DNA of 64,000 bases from Raphanus sativus. Taxonomy: Eukaryota > Streptophyta > Magnoliopsida > Brassicales > Brassicaceae. Shown piece by piece: positions 1-11,720 of the stretch. The DNA lies in the NCBI RefSeq assembly GCF_000801105.2, contig NC_079513.1:23962273-24026272 (forward strand), given 5' to 3'. The first letter of the stretch is position 1; each line of letters opens with the position of its first letter. The notes below the pieces were generated by a model. It saw nothing but the letters and a program-made list of their open reading frames with translations. It had not been told where the DNA came from and made no database searches. The position numbers and the translations under genes were made by a program.

Positions 1-2602
1 TCTTCAAAGATGATGCTAGTGAAGAGAAAGGGGAACGTGCCAGGATGGTGAAGCTTCTTCTTTCTTTATCCTTTAGGTGGTTTTGTCAGATTCACTGTTA
101 CTGGTTTTAATCTGATTTTGTTTTTTTTTTGGTTTGCTCGTTTAGGCATCATTCATTGGTGCAATGGCCGTTGCTGATCTCGTTAAGTCTACCTTAGGCC
201 CTAAGGGAATGGTATCTTCCAAAATCCCTAATGTTTTATGAGCTCAAAATTCGATTTTAGCTTTATTATTGAATTGTTTGCTGAGTGTTTTGTATTCTTT
301 TTTAAGGATAAAATCTTGCAATCTACTGGTAGAGGTCATTCCGTCACTGTTACCAACGATGGTGCGACTATTCTCAAGTCGCTTCACATTGACAACCCCG
401 CTGCTAAAGTTCTTGTTGGTATGTGTTTCTTTAGTTTTTCAGATTTGTTTGCTTTTATGTTGGAGATTTCTCATTTCTTGTATTTGATTTATTGTTTCTT
501 CAGATATCTCGAAGGTTCAAGATGATGAGGTTGGTGATGGGACTACTTCTGTTGTTGTTTTGGCCGGGGAGCTTTTGAGGGAAGCTGAAAAGCTTGTAAC
601 TTCTAAGATCCACCCCATGACGATTATAGCTGGTAAGCTTCTTAATATCTATTTTAAGTGTATAGATGATATAAGCTTCTTTCCAATATGACGATGATGT
701 CCATTTTCTGGTTTTTTTTAGGTTACAGGATGGCTGCAGAGTGTGCTCGTGATGCTTTACTAAAAAGAGTAATTGATAATAAGGAGAACGCAGGTAACTC
801 ATTATTAGAGCTGCCAATTCTCTTGTTTGGATGATTTTTTTTTTCATGGTTGGTTGAGTTCAAGCAGTGTTTTCCTTTACGATTAACTTTTGGAAATCAT
901 GCTGTTGTTTACAGTATTTTGTTTTGTGTCAATGCAGAGAAGTTTAGGTCAGACTTGATGAAGATTGCAATGACTACGTTATGCTCCAAAATTCTCTCGC
1001 AAGACAAGGAACACTTTGCAGAAATGGCTGTGGATGCTGTTTTCAGGCTGAAGGTTCCATCCCTGCCTCCTTTTTGAAATTCGTTTTGGATTGCTAGTAT
1101 GATTTTTTTCTTACATTCTGGTGTTGTCGTTCAAATAGGGAAGCACAAATTTGGAAGCTATTCAAATCATCAAAAAGCCTGGAGGTTCTCTGAGGGATTC
1201 CTTTCTGGATGAAGGGTAAGAAACCACTTGTGCCTTTTTGCACCTGTTCAACTTCTGTTACCGAGAGCTATTGATCTCTATTTAGTGTTCATTTGTTCAT
1301 GGTTACTATGTCGTGTTTCTACTGCTTTCCTGTTACAGAGATTATTACCTTAGGTGTATGTATAGCCGTGCGTTAGAATGATGAAATGCATTATGTCATC
1401 ATGTTATTGTGCGTTCCTCCTTTTGTGCATCCAGTAATATTGTTTTCTGACATCTCAAACGTTAATCTATTCCCTTCAGATTTATTCTTGACAAGAAGAT
1501 CGGAATTGGGCAGCCAAAGCGCATCGAAAACGCAAAGATCTTGGTAGCAAACACTGCAATGGACACTGATAAAGTGAAAATTTATGGTGCACGTGTCCGT
1601 GTGGATTCTATGACCAAGGTGGCCCAGATCGAAGGGGCTGAGAAGGAAAAGATGAAAGACAAGGTGAACAAGATACTAGCCCACGGTATCAACTGCTTTG
1701 TTAACAGGCAGCTGATCTACAATTTCCCCGAGGAACTCTTCGCAGACGCTGGTGTGCTTGCTATTGAGCATGCTGACTTCGAAGGAATAGAGCGTCTTGG
1801 TCTGGTCACAGGCGGTGAAATAGCTTCGACCTTTGACAACCCGGAATCTGTTAAGCTTGGACATTGCAAGCTCATCGAAGAGATCATGATTGGTGAAGAC
1901 AAGTTGATCCATTTCTCTGGTGTTGAGATGGGCCAGGCTTGTTCAATTGTTCTAAGGGGTGCTAGGTAGCCATTCTTCACTCCCGCTTCTTAGAAATAAT
2001 TTGTTTAGACTTGTCTTGTTTGTATTTTTTTGATTGTGGTCACTTTGTTGCAGTCACCATGTTCTAGACGAGGCTGAACGATCACTCCACGATGCCCTGT
2101 GTGTTCTCTCCCAAACAGTGAATGACAGTAGAGTCTTGCTCGGAGGTGGATGGCCAGAGATGGTGATGGCAAAGGAAGTAGATGAGCTTGCGAGGAAAAC
2201 AGCTGGCAAAAAATCTCACGCCATCGAAGCTTTCTCACGGGCTCTAGTGGCTATACCGACAACAATCGCAGACAATGCTGGTTTGGACAGTGCAGAATTG
2301 GTGGCTCAGCTTCGTGCAGAGCACCACACTGAAGGGTGTAACGCTGGGATCGACGTCATCTCCGGAGCTGTAAGTAAAACTCTAAATATAAAAAAAAAGA
2401 TTGGTATATGGATTAGACTTTAAATTCGATGATAATGAATATTGATCGTGTACAGGTAGGAGATATGGAGGAAAGAGGAATCTATGAAGCATTCAAAGTG
2501 AAGCAAGCGGTTCTGCTTTCAGCGACAGAAGCAGCTGAGATGATACTGCGAGTGGATGAGATCATTACATGTGCTCCTAGGAGGAGAGAAGACAGGATGT
2601 GA
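1..2602 (+). CDS. CCT2: T-complex protein 1 subunit beta (CCT2), 5'-partial
   Basis: This is the beta subunit of the cytosolic TRiC/CCT chaperonin, which folds actin, tubulin and other proteins using ATP. Ten exons can be read: 1-47 (frame from base 3), 146-211, 307-418, 504-632, 722-793, 938-1053, 1139-1215, 1480-1965, 2054-2369 and 2456-2602. All introns are GT-AG. About 521 codons are visible; the Arabidopsis protein, from memory, is about 527, so only the first few residues lie outside the window. Group II chaperonin signatures are present: [10 protein letters not shown] across the second and third exons, [11 protein letters not shown], and the ATPase motif [15 protein letters not shown]. 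Near the end come [13 protein letters not shown] and a C terminus reading [10 protein letters not shown]. The repeated GD-containing motifs and the absence of a transit peptide fit a cytosolic CCT rather than chloroplast Cpn60. No breaks are seen. Confidence 0.95.
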
Positions 2603-4157
2603 AAACACATCACGTGCACATGGTGGGAGAGAGATTTCATGATTAGACCACCACACCCTCCTCCCCAGTGGCCATGTCCAGCACATTGGATTGTGTTTTC
2701 GATTTGGATCAGAAAACAGCTTTAAATGTTTTAATGTTTTGCTTCTTAAACTTTGTTTGTTTTCCTAAATCTAAATATTGTTTTGATTTTTTTTCTGAGG
2801 TGTTTTGACAAAATGTGTTCCTAGGAGTTAAACTTGTCGTCTAGTAACTTCAAACCACTTTTGTCCAAAGAAAAAAGTAACTTCAAACCACTAGGGCCAC
2901 ATGCATACAAGATACTAAACTTTCACTAAGATTAACCGAATATCTTGAGTATTTATTCTTTCTGCGTCAGAATATTTCAAATGTGTTTTTACAGTTTTGA
3001 GTTTTTTTTACAAGCTTTTAAATATTTTAATGATTAGACTTGTTCCATAATCCGTTGGGTTTTTTAGAGTAAAAATATAATTTGTAAAAAGAATAACAGA
3101 ATAATAACAGAATACAAGATCAGTTAAGTTATATGGACTCATTTAACTACAAAACTCAAATGATCCTTCTGACTGTTTGTAAAATTCTGTAGTTCATCTT
3201 TTGTAAAATTCTACAAAAGATATTAGTCGTCACCTAAAACTATAAACGTTATGGTAGTATGTAGTTGTAAAGTTTGGTCAACCGACCAAAACACGTTGTA
3301 AAGGGAAACAGATCATAACATGGGACCTAATAATCGCGAGCTTTAGTTATAGCGACACCCTTTTTATCAATTGTCTTACCAGAAAATCATGTAGCTTTTA
3401 TAGAAGATTTGGTTATTTGAATCTCAAAAATATCCATGATTTTATAGCTTTAGATTTCTTTTACCAGAACAGTTAAAAGACACACCAATTTAATGGAAGT
3501 TCATGATAAAATTGATCTGACATGAACTCACAGGGTTTCTTTTCAACATCATGTCACAACTCTTTTTATTCTTGAAACTTTTGCTTTCACTATTGTCCAT
3601 GGATTAGCCTTTCATTTTGTGTTTAGATGAATGCATCTAAGAAAGCTTTAATATATCTTGTAGATAACTCGTTTTTTTCTTGATTTCATTAACATCCGGA
3701 TGACAACAATTTTCTTGTTACACACTTCATTTGAATTGTTTTGAAGCAAACCAGTAAAAAAAATAAGATACAGATGGATTCATGGATTTATATGATAAAA
3801 CTATATTCACTTACAATTATATCTATACGAGTTTGATTCTTGATTAGTCTGATAATAATAAAATAGAGAGTTAATCATGAAATTAGATGATTGATTTGCA
3901 TATGAGCCGATTAGGTGGTTGGTCGACTAATCTTAACTGACACTATCTCATATCTGATGTTAAAAGTGTTTGGTATTTTCGAATGATTTGATTAGCTTCA
4001 AAAATAATTTTTAAAACATTGATTGTTTTGAAGTATTTTGGATAATTTGTTCTTTTAAAAAATAAGTACATGATGGCCGCCGATAAGTTGTGAAATGGTT
4101 AATTCAGCCAGTATGGATATATATTAGAAGAAGTACATTACACTATGCATGGGTCGT
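2603..4157. other. CCT2 3' flank and AT-rich spacer
   Basis: No gene is visible. The first 250 bases probably hold the CCT2 3' UTR. The rest is AT-rich unique-looking sequence, except for the direct repeat and micro-insertion at 2843-2892. A weaker 8-bp repeat around a T-tract lies at 2779-2808. Confidence 0.6.
2843..2892 (+). repeat. A-tailed micro-insertion between 17-bp direct repeats
   Basis: The 17-mer agtaacttcaaaccact occurs at 2843-2859 and again at 2876-2892. Between them are 16 bases, tttgtccaaagaaaaa. The first repeat copy starts at a T|A step. This is read as a target-site duplication around a 5'-truncated retroposon tail. Confidence 0.7.
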
Positions 4158-4801
4158 ATCTGGTTTTGGGGATGTCAACTGGACACTCTATCCATGGGAC
4201 GTCCATGTCCAAATTAATATGGACTAATATGGACATGCCCAAATTCGTCCAAAATATTTTGTTGTCCAACTGGACAATGCCCAAATACGCCCAAAGACCA
4301 ATGGATAAGACCAGATGGACATGAGCCGTCCAAATCATTAAAATGTCTAGGGTTTTTAATTGGGGAAAATCATTTTTTCATTTGGCCGTCACTCTTATCT
4401 CTCGATCTCAAGCTTTCGATCTCAAGCTCTCCATGACTTCATCTCTCTCGATCTCGAGCTCTCCATCTCTCTGACGAAAACCCATCTCCGTCGAGCTCTC
4501 TCTCTTCTCCGACGAGCTCTCTCTTCTCCGACGCGAGCTCTCCATGACTCCATCTCTCTCGATCTCGAGCTTTCCATCTCTCTGACGAAAATCCATCTCC
4601 AGTGAACTGGACTCCATGGACAGTCCAACTGGACATGGTCCTATTTGGACATGAACTATTTGGACATGGTCCTATTTGGACATGGACTATTTGGACATGG
4701 ACCTATTTGGACATTAAGACCAAAAACGCCCAAAAGAAAAAAAGCCCATCTGAACATGTACACTTCCGTCCGGACAGCCCAATTGACATCCCTATCTGGT
4801 T
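4158..4801. mobile_element. hAT-like non-autonomous element with 8-bp TSD
   Basis: The element spans about 4166-4793 (628 bp). Its left end reads ggggatgtcaactgg and its right end, reverse-complemented, reads agggatgtcaattgg, so the termini are imperfect inverted repeats of the type seen on plant hAT elements. The octamer atctggtt flanks both sides (4158-4165 and 4794-4801); the flanking match extends to 10 bp. No transposase is encoded. The interior holds a duplicated pyrimidine-rich block (about 4400-4490 and 4535-4600, both ending in tctctgacgaaaa) and a string of tatttggacatgg-type units at 4625-4715. Short ORFs here are by-products of these repeats. Confidence 0.7.
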
Positions 4802-4802
4802 T

Positions 4803-5494
4803 GCTTCTGATTGGGACGAGCAAAAGACTGCAAATGAACAGCATTACTTACCAGAACAAAAGCGACCAACACCAATGGGAATGATCTACTATTTGTATGG
4901 ATGACATGTTTTCTTTTGTCAACAGATGATGTGTTAATTAGTCAGATAAAACTTATCAGTAAAGGTATTTCATAAGCGTAATTATTAAATATAATTAAGC
5001 TCTTGGCCGGTCAATAATCACGTAGGTTTTGTAGAAGAAGATTGTCTAATTGTGACCCTGCTAATGTGTCAAAAGGCAGAATGACGCCACACAATTTAAC
5101 TTTTCAAAGCATAAATTAAGATATTATTACAGTAACTATATCTTTTTGGTCATCGAATAGTCATATTCCATTAAAATCAAGATAACAAATTGTAAAATAG
5201 TGTTTCTCTTTTTGGTAAAGAAGAAAAAAAGTAAAAAAATTAAAATAGAGAAGCTGACTTTAGTTGAGACCAGATGAGTATGACATGAACGGCACAAATG
5301 CTTCCCATCACGTCATTAATATGAGCCCTATAGTTTTTTTTCTAAGAACCACATTTTGACAAGAATCTCCTCCAATTTTGTTGAAACCATATGAATGATT
5401 CGTATGAAGTAATCAAGTAAAGCAGAAAATGCTTATATTCTCATTGAATTATTAAACATATCATCTCCTTTTTACATTATAATTAAAGTGAATA
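4803..5494. other. AT-rich spacer, no gene seen
   Basis: Nothing coding or structured is recognised between the hAT-like element and the Helitron 3' terminus at 5495. Confidence 0.5.
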
Positions 5495-6046
5495 CTAGGA
5501 TAGTACCCGCGGTTTTATCCGCGCTTTGAAAAAGCGCGGATTTTTATTTTTTAATATCAAATTTATTAACATGTATATTTGTTTATTAATAAGACATGTG
5601 TGTTTGGTTTCGGTTTGCTTCAGATTGTATTTTCTGATTTTCAGTTTGGTTTTGGTTGAGATATGGGTTTTTAATTTTTGGTTTAAATATATAGTAACCG
5701 TTCGGTTATTTATGAATTTGAGTTTGGTTTGGATTGAATTATTTTGATTTTTGATTTGTTTCAAATAACAATGATAGGAACCCGATAAAACTTCAAATTC
5801 AATTAAGAGCGTGAGTCTAAATAGAGATATAAAAATTTCCGTTTTTGTTTATGATTTAGGTTGCTATATTTTTGTTACATTTTCTGGTTTTTTTTTTGTG
5901 ATTCTGAATGCCTTAATATTTTAAATATGTTTAGAAAATTGGCATTCTCAAAGTTATATACTAAATCATAAAATATCTGCTAATTTTGTATTCCTATGTA
6001 CCTAGATTTTGATATGTGATTTCAAACCCTAAAATAATTTTAGATG

Positions 6047-6090
<44 letters not shown>

Positions 6091-6665
6091 ATAAAGTAAT
6101 TTCAAATAATCATGTAAACCTAACTTTGAATAGTAAACATGGATTCATGTCCCTTTATCTTAATTAGTACGTTTTCACGTTGGTTATGAACATATATGAG
6201 TTCTTTGAATCATATATCTTAAAGTTTCATTTTATATACAATGAAACGTATATACACTATACCATATACAATATGGTAGAATTTCAAGTAAAAAGTTAGC
6301 ATGATGTATATGGGAATCATTCTATAATAAAACATGTTTTTCTGATTCACATAATGTTAGTTAGAGGAACACAATAAAAAATCATATGTTTCGGTCTACC
6401 GAATACAAACTTCAGTGCTCGTATCTATTGAATTGTCAAACAATATTTATTTACTTGGTTTAAATAGATTAACTAAATAATGGATTGAGATAAAGTGTAT
6501 ATTTAATAAAAACTAATTTATCAAAATAATAGGAATGTTAGTTAATAAGATATATAGAAATAACAGGAAGGCTAATTAATAGATAAGTCACAACATTTTC
6601 AATGGGTCCAAGTTAAAAGTATGCCATGGTAGAATTCAAATAGGACCCTAAATTAATAGATTAGA
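5495..6665 (-). mobile_element. Probable non-autonomous Helitron (minus strand)
   Basis: Read on the minus strand, the 3' end has a 9-bp-stem hairpin (5519-5539, arms ccgcgcttt and aaagcgcgg) about 20 bases before a terminal CTAG (5498-5495), followed by T. A candidate 5' end, TCTAATCTATTAATTTAGGG, starts at 6665 and is preceded by A, giving the A|T insertion context of Helitrons. No RepHel protein is encoded. The interior is AT-rich and includes an (AT)n run at about 6053-6087. The 3' end is convincing; the 5' end is inferred from a TC start and similarity to remembered ATREP-type termini. Confidence 0.5.
6053..6087. repeat. (AT)n microsatellite
   Basis: An uninterrupted alternating AT tract, inside the probable Helitron. 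Confidence 0.9.
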
Positions 6666-7012
6666 TTCTCAAATCAAAAAAACTAACAGAAACAATCATG
6701 TCCACATTCCCTTTCATTCATTAGTCTAGAAAAAAGCTTGGAGTATACATAGTCACAACTGTAAATTCGACACCTGTTTTTCAAAAACTAAAAAATAAAG
6801 ACATCCTAAATAAACATAATTAGTTTAACAAAATTGAAAATTAAGAAAAAAAAAAATCAAAGGCCATAAATAAAGGAGAAGAAAAAGACAGGGACCCACC
6901 ACTAACACAAAAGCATCAGCAAGCAAAACAGCTTTACTCCTACTATTTAAACCGCATCTGATTCTTCATTCTTCCTTCCCCTTCTCCTCTCACTCCTCAA
7001 GCAAACATTACA
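6666..7012 (+). promoter_or_regulatory. Promoter and leader of the RING-H2 gene
   Basis: A TATA-like ctatttaaac lies at about 6941-6951, some 65-70 bases before the ATG. It is followed by a pyrimidine-rich leader (ttcttccttccccttctcc). This is inferred from spacing only. Confidence 0.4.
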
Positions 7013-7522
7013 ATGAGCTTCTTCATCATCGAAGATTCTGGTCTCATCATCACTCAACTCCTCTACAAAATGGCTCTCCTAATCACCGTCCTTAGATGGA
7101 TCTTCTCATTCATCTTACGCTACCGATCCAGATCTACCTCCTCTGCTCCTTCGATCTCCTCTCAAGCAATCAAGGAAAGCCTCTCCGTCACGACGTTCAG
7201 CGAGCGGTATCCTGAATCGATCAGCGACACTTGCGCGGTGTGCCTCGGGGACCTGGAAGACGGAGACGAGGTCAGAGAGCTCAGGAACTGTAGCCACGTG
7301 TTTCACCGCGAGTGTATCGACAGGTGGCTTGATTACGAGTGTGATGATGATATTAACAACGAAGGGGAGGAAGATAACCACCGCACGTGTCCTCTCTGTA
7401 GAACTCCACTTCTTGCTGCTAATACGTCGTCGTCGTGTTGTGGAGAATGGCCGGCGAAGAATGAACCTAGCTGGGCCGTTGAACGGCTTCTCTACCTATT
7501 CGGAGACGATCTTCTCAACTGA
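7013..7522 (+). CDS. RING-H2 finger membrane protein (At5g20885-like)
   Basis: Intronless gene of 169 codons, probably an E3 ubiquitin ligase. One hydrophobic segment (residues about 14-35, TQLLYKMALLITVLRWIFSF) suggests an N-terminal membrane anchor, followed by a basic and serine-rich linker. The RING-H2 domain has C74, C77, C93, H95, H98, C101, C126 and C129. The spacing is C-x2-C-x15-C-x-H-x2-H-x2-C-x24-C-x2-C, with an acidic insert (residues 109-122) before the last cysteine pair. This architecture resembles the small plant XERICO-type RING-H2 group. The first ATG is used; an in-frame ATG at residue 20 would cut into the hydrophobic segment. Collinearity with At5g20885 is from memory. 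The substrate is unknown. Confidence 0.85.
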   Translation: MSFFIIEDSGLIITQLLYKMALLITVLRWIFSFILRYRSRSTSSAPSISSQAIKESLSVTTFSERYPESISDTCAVCLGDLEDGDEVRELRNCSHVFHRECIDRWLDYECDDDINNEGEEDNHRTCPLCRTPLLAANTSSSCCGEWPAKNEPSWAVERLLYLFGDDLLN

Positions 7523-7927
7523 TTTTTCTTTTTTTTTTCTTTTCAAATTTATTTGATTTTAGGTTGGTCGATCGTGATCAGCAGAAATTATTTGGTCAAT
7601 ATTTGTAATTTTGTTAATTTGTAGGATATAATACGGAATATGATAATAATATCTATTTTTTAAAAAATTTGTTTTGTGTATCAGCAAATCCATGACTTGG
7701 GTAACGTCTAATTTAAGCGTTACAAGAAAATTTAATTTGGTGGTGTGTATGTGTTCATAAAATGTTCATACAAAAATTAATATTAACGTTCTTGAAAATT
7801 CAACTAAATTGTTTGCTTGAAAGATATGTCCACAGGATGTCTCAGTGAAAATCATATCATAAGTGATGAATGTTGTATTTGCCATTTGCAGTCATTAAGA
7901 CCATTTCTATAATAAAGTTAGAATTTG

Positions 7928-8102
7928 CTCTAATGGTACTCTATTTTATAGTAGAAAATAGAGTGGTGAACCAAAAAAAAATAATTTACTCTATATTTGG
8001 AGTAAACTTATTTTTCATTCTATTATAGAATGCAATAGAATACTATTTGAATATTTTTACTCTAACCTATATTTTAAAGTGAAAAATAGAGTGGGGTTAG
8101 AG
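7928..8102. mobile_element. Small TIR element (MITE-like), 175 bp
   Basis: The left end reads ctctaatggtactctatttt. The right end, reverse-complemented, reads ctctaaccccactctatttt, giving imperfect inverted termini. Internal copies of actctatwtt and their complements let the whole unit fold. No convincing target duplication was found, so the superfamily is not assigned. Confidence 0.5.
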
Positions 8103-8478
8103 ATATCATAACCTTGTATATGTTTCATAATTTCAAATTGATTTGATATTAATGATAGAAGTATTAAAATATAATTAGACAAACCGACTAATCAGTAGGC
8201 GAATATTCAACATAAATTTTGTATTAACATGTTTTCCGTTTTTGTGCACTCTGCTGCACACACACTCTACATCTTACTGTTTTTTAACCCACAACTGGTG
8301 AAAGTTAAAATAACAAGAAAAAGAACAGAATGACGAGTCCTTCATTTTCATAGTAATTTCACTCTTGACAACCAAACTGTCTTTAATTTATGTTTCATGA
8401 TTCACAATGAAGTTTCATAGAACCAAGATGGCAAGACGTTACCTTGACGTTCTACTTTCAAGCTTATGTACAACTAAT

Positions 8479-8513
8479 AAATGGCCCATTGACCAAAAAA
8501 AAAAAATGGCCCA
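8479..8513 (+). repeat. A-tailed micro-insertion between 10-bp direct repeats
   Basis: aaatggccca occurs at 8479-8488 and 8504-8513. The intervening 15 bases are ttgaccaaaaaaaaa. The first copy starts at a T|A step. Confidence 0.65.
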
Positions 8514-8643
8514 AAGATATTAACCTCTAACGACGAATGGTTTCACTTTATGAACCACAGTCGTTTTGATGAGTAGGGCAACTGTGGGGTCCACTTTTTA
8601 TTTTCAATAAAGTAAGGCTCGGCTCAGATAGAGAGGAGAGTAA

Positions 8644-9483
8644 TTGATCCTATCAAATACTACCATCCATCTCTCAATGGCGGCACGAAAACAGATGCTC
8701 CTCCACCAGGTCGATGAACCTACAGATTCACTCGTGGAATCAATGACCGAGGTGCAAACAACCATGGCTCAGCTCCACTCTTCCGTCGCCGTCCTGATCG
8801 ATTCCATGTCGGAGATACTAAAATCCATGTTGGAGATGAAAACAGCACTCCAACAACACCCGACGACGGCGACGGCGACGGAACAACCAACAGTCACGGA
8901 GGTTAAACAAGATCTCCCCGCCGAAGAAGAGAAGAAGGAGCCTCGCCATCGCCACATCTATACGAAGAGGATCGAAGTCGAGATGCCATCGTTCGACGGC
9001 CTGACTCGAGACCTAAACCACTGGATCATCAAAGCCGAGAGATACTTCTCCTTCGGAGACTTCACCGAGAAGGAGAAGATCATCATATCTTCCCTAAGCT
9101 TCGACGGTCCAGCGCTGAACTGGTTCGTCGCCACGGATCGTCTCAATCCTTTCGCGGGTTGGGATGATTTCAAGTCTCGGCTGCTGGAACGATTCGGGCA
9201 TTCCGAATGTGCGATTACTCGTTTGCTTCAACTGGAGCAGGTGGGATCCGTCGTGGAGTATCTTACCCAGTTCGAGGCCATCGCGTCGGAGTTACCCAAG
9301 GATAAGGAGGATGGACACGGTGACAGGGTCTTTTTGGAAGGTGTGTTCGTTAAGGGGCTTAAGGATGAGATTAAGGATATGCTTCGTTTGTTTCAACCTA
9401 AAGGGTTGGATGAGATCATTGCAAAGGCTCGCAGGTTGGAGAATAGTCGCCTCTTTTGGAAAGGCTGTCCACGGGATGATTAA
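8644..9483 (+). CDS. Stand-alone retrotransposon gag-like ORF
   Basis: An uninterrupted ORF of 279 codons; a start at 8677 (MAARKQMLL) is equally likely and gives 268. Residues about 25-75 are heptad-like and probably coiled coil, followed by a T/E/K-rich linker. Residues about 110-230 match the Retrotrans_gag fold of Ty3/gypsy elements (EVEMPSFDG, ALNWF, WDDFKSRLLERFG, VVEYLTQFEAI, FVKGLKDEI). There is no CCHC knuckle, protease or pol downstream and no flanking LTR that I can see. It is richer in GC than its surroundings. It may be a gag remnant that has stayed open by chance or recent origin, or a domesticated gag-derived gene. Expression is unknown. Confidence 0.6.
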   Translation: MILSNTTIHLSMAARKQMLLHQVDEPTDSLVESMTEVQTTMAQLHSSVAVLIDSMSEILKSMLEMKTALQQHPTTATATEQPTVTEVKQDLPAEEEKKEPRHRHIYTKRIEVEMPSFDGLTRDLNHWIIKAERYFSFGDFTEKEKIIISSLSFDGPALNWFVATDRLNPFAGWDDFKSRLLERFGHSECAITRLLQLEQVGSVVEYLTQFEAIASELPKDKEDGHGDRVFLEGVFVKGLKDEIKDMLRLFQPKGLDEIIAKARRLENSRLFWKGCPRDD

Positions 9484-10122
9484 ACAGTAATGAGGCTTGT
9501 TCCGTTAGGTTTATAACACGTTTTCAGCAATCCAACATGTTTGGTTTCAGTTGTTTTGGACGATTGTTTCGTGGATTCTTGATGCTTATTGCAACTGACT
9601 ATAAATAAAGTTTTTGCGATCTAATATAATATTAGTTTGAGAGTATCTGGGTTCATACGATTGTATTGTGGTGGGTTAGAGAAAGTTTCGAATATTCTCC
9701 AAGAAAGACCCATTTCATACACTCCATCCTTTTCTTTCTTCTTCACCCTCCTTATTCATCTCTCATCTATAATTTTATTTAATCATCAGTATATGCGTAA
9801 ATGACAATAATATCTTATAAACTGACCATGTGGAGTCCTTTTTAAAATGTTTGTTGAAAATTTGAAATAGTAGAAATGGAAGTCCTTGCTTGGAGGGTTT
9901 AGATTGAGGTTTATCTCCCTCCAATGGAATCAAGTTACTTATTGAAACCACCATCACATATACCTTTCCTTTGCCCTTCTTCTTCCATATACTCATTTTC
10001 CTTGGACTCCTATGTCTCTGTTAATATTTGTGTGTTATATATATATACACAAACACAAAACAAAGTCTCATTAGACCCCACACTCTGAAACAATCTTGCA
10101 GCCTAAATATCACACTTTATAG
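9484..10122. other. Spacer and promoter of the glucanase gene
   Basis: No gene is seen. An alternating tatatatatata stretch near 10037-10048 lies about 80 bases before the glucanase ATG and could serve as its TATA region. Confidence 0.4.
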
Positions 10123-11720
10123 ATGGGTCTTAATGATAAATACAACAAACTCGTTTTCTTATGCCTCTCTTTACTGTTATTTCACAACAATTTGAAGAAT
10201 GTCGACGCCTTGGCATGTAACTGGGGGACACAAGCGAGCCATCCTATGCCACCAAACATAGTGGTGAAACTCCTCAGAGACAATGGGTTCAACAAGGTTA
10301 AGCTATTTGAAGCCGACCCTGGCGCACTTAGAGCCCTCGGTAAATCCGGTATTCAAGTCATGGTTGGTATCCCCAACGATCTCTTGGCATCTATGGCATC
10401 CACTGTCACCAACGCCGAGCTTTGGGTTCGACAAAACGTCTCTCAATACATCTCTAAATACGGTACCGACATAAGGTATCTATATATATATAAATAAACA
10501 CATGCTTATAAAGACTTAAAATTTTTAAGTTTTTTATTTGGATTTTTAAATTTGATTTCAGATACGTAGCCGTGGGGAACGAGCCATTCTTGAAGAACTA
10601 CAAGGACAGATTCGTCAAATCAACATACCCGGCGCTTCAGAACGTTCAAGCAGCTCTGGTGAAAGCCGGTCTCGGCCGGCAAGTCAAGGTCACGGTGCCT
10701 CTCAACGCAGACGTCTACGAATCCGGCGACGGTCTCCCTTCCTCCGGCGACTTCCGTTCCGACATCAAGACACTAATGGTCTCCATCGTCCGCTTCCTCG
10801 CCGACTCCGTATCCCCCATAACTTTCAACATCTACCCTTTCCTCTCCCTCAACGCCGACCCGAACTTCCCCCGCGAATACGCCTTCTTCCCCGGCGGCGG
10901 CGGAGCTAAGCCAGTCGTCGACGGATCGATCTCTTACACGAACGTCTTCGACGCGAACTTCGACACGCTCGTCTCGGCGCTGGAGAAGAACGGATTCGAC
11001 GCGGAGAAGGTGGAGATCATCGTCGGAGAAGTCGGATGGCCCACCGACGGCGACGCGAACGCGAACACGGCGCTGGCTCAGAGGTTCAACCAAGGGTTAT
11101 TAAACCGCATCGTCCGAGGACAGGGAACGCCTCGCCGGAAAACGGCGCCGGAGGTTTACGTGTTCTCGTTGGTCGACGAGGACGCGAAGAGCATCGATCC
11201 CGGGAAGTTCGAGCGCCACTGGGGAATATTCTCTTACGACGGCGCCGTTAAGTACCCGCTAAGTCTCGGTAACGGACGTCAGTTGGTTCCCGCGAAAGGG
11301 GTTCGTTACCAGGCACGTGAGTGGTGCGTGCTCTCTCCTCAAGCGGCTGCGGGGAACGCCGCGTGGACGTCGTCTGCTGATTACGCGTGTCAGCAAGCTG
11401 ACTGCACCTCTCTGGGCCCGGGGTCCTCTTGCGCTGGTTTAGATTCAGCGGCGAATGCGTCTTACGCGTTTAATATGTATTTTCAGAAGATGGATCATCG
11501 CCGGGGATCTTGCGTGTTCGACAATCTTGGGGTTGTGACTAAGGTTGATCCGTCGGGTGGCTCGTGTAGGTTTCCGATTGAGATTGATACGAGCAGGAAG
11601 GATGAGACGTTGCGTCCGCGGAAGAATTCTGGTGCCGGTGAAGGGAAGTGGATGACGGTGGTGACGGCGGAGATGGCGGTTGTTTGGGCGGTGTATATTT
11701 TGATGATCATTGGGGCGTAA
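10123..11720 (+). CDS. GH17 glucan endo-1,3-beta-glucosidase with X8 (CBM43) domain, At5g20870-like
   Basis: Two exons, 10123-10475 and 10562-11720, joined in frame as ag|a tac, encode 503 residues. An N-terminal hydrophobic signal peptide (LVFLCLSLLLF) ends near the mature start ACNWGTQASHP. The GH17 catalytic domain carries the acid/base Glu in AVGNEPFL and the nucleophile Glu in VGEVGWPTDGD. After it comes an X8/CBM43 domain beginning WCVLSPQAA with its cysteines and the SYAFNMYFQ motif. The protein ends in a hydrophobic tail (VVTAEMAVVWAVYILMIIGA) typical of GPI-anchor addition. It is therefore likely a plasma-membrane or wall-associated beta-1,3-glucanase acting on callose, possibly at plasmodesmata. 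Exon 2 is strikingly GC-rich in the catalytic half compared with the flanks. Confidence 0.9.

Larger units (their letters stand above)
7523..8643. other. Spacer with one TIR element
   Basis: Contains the MITE-like element at 7928-8102 and the micro-insertion at 8479-8513. The remainder is AT-rich with no gene seen. Confidence 0.5.

Noticed and set aside
4360..4904. Several overlapping ORFs on both strands
   Set aside because: Products of the internal repeats of the hAT-like element, with low-complexity translations such as repeated SREME and FGHG.
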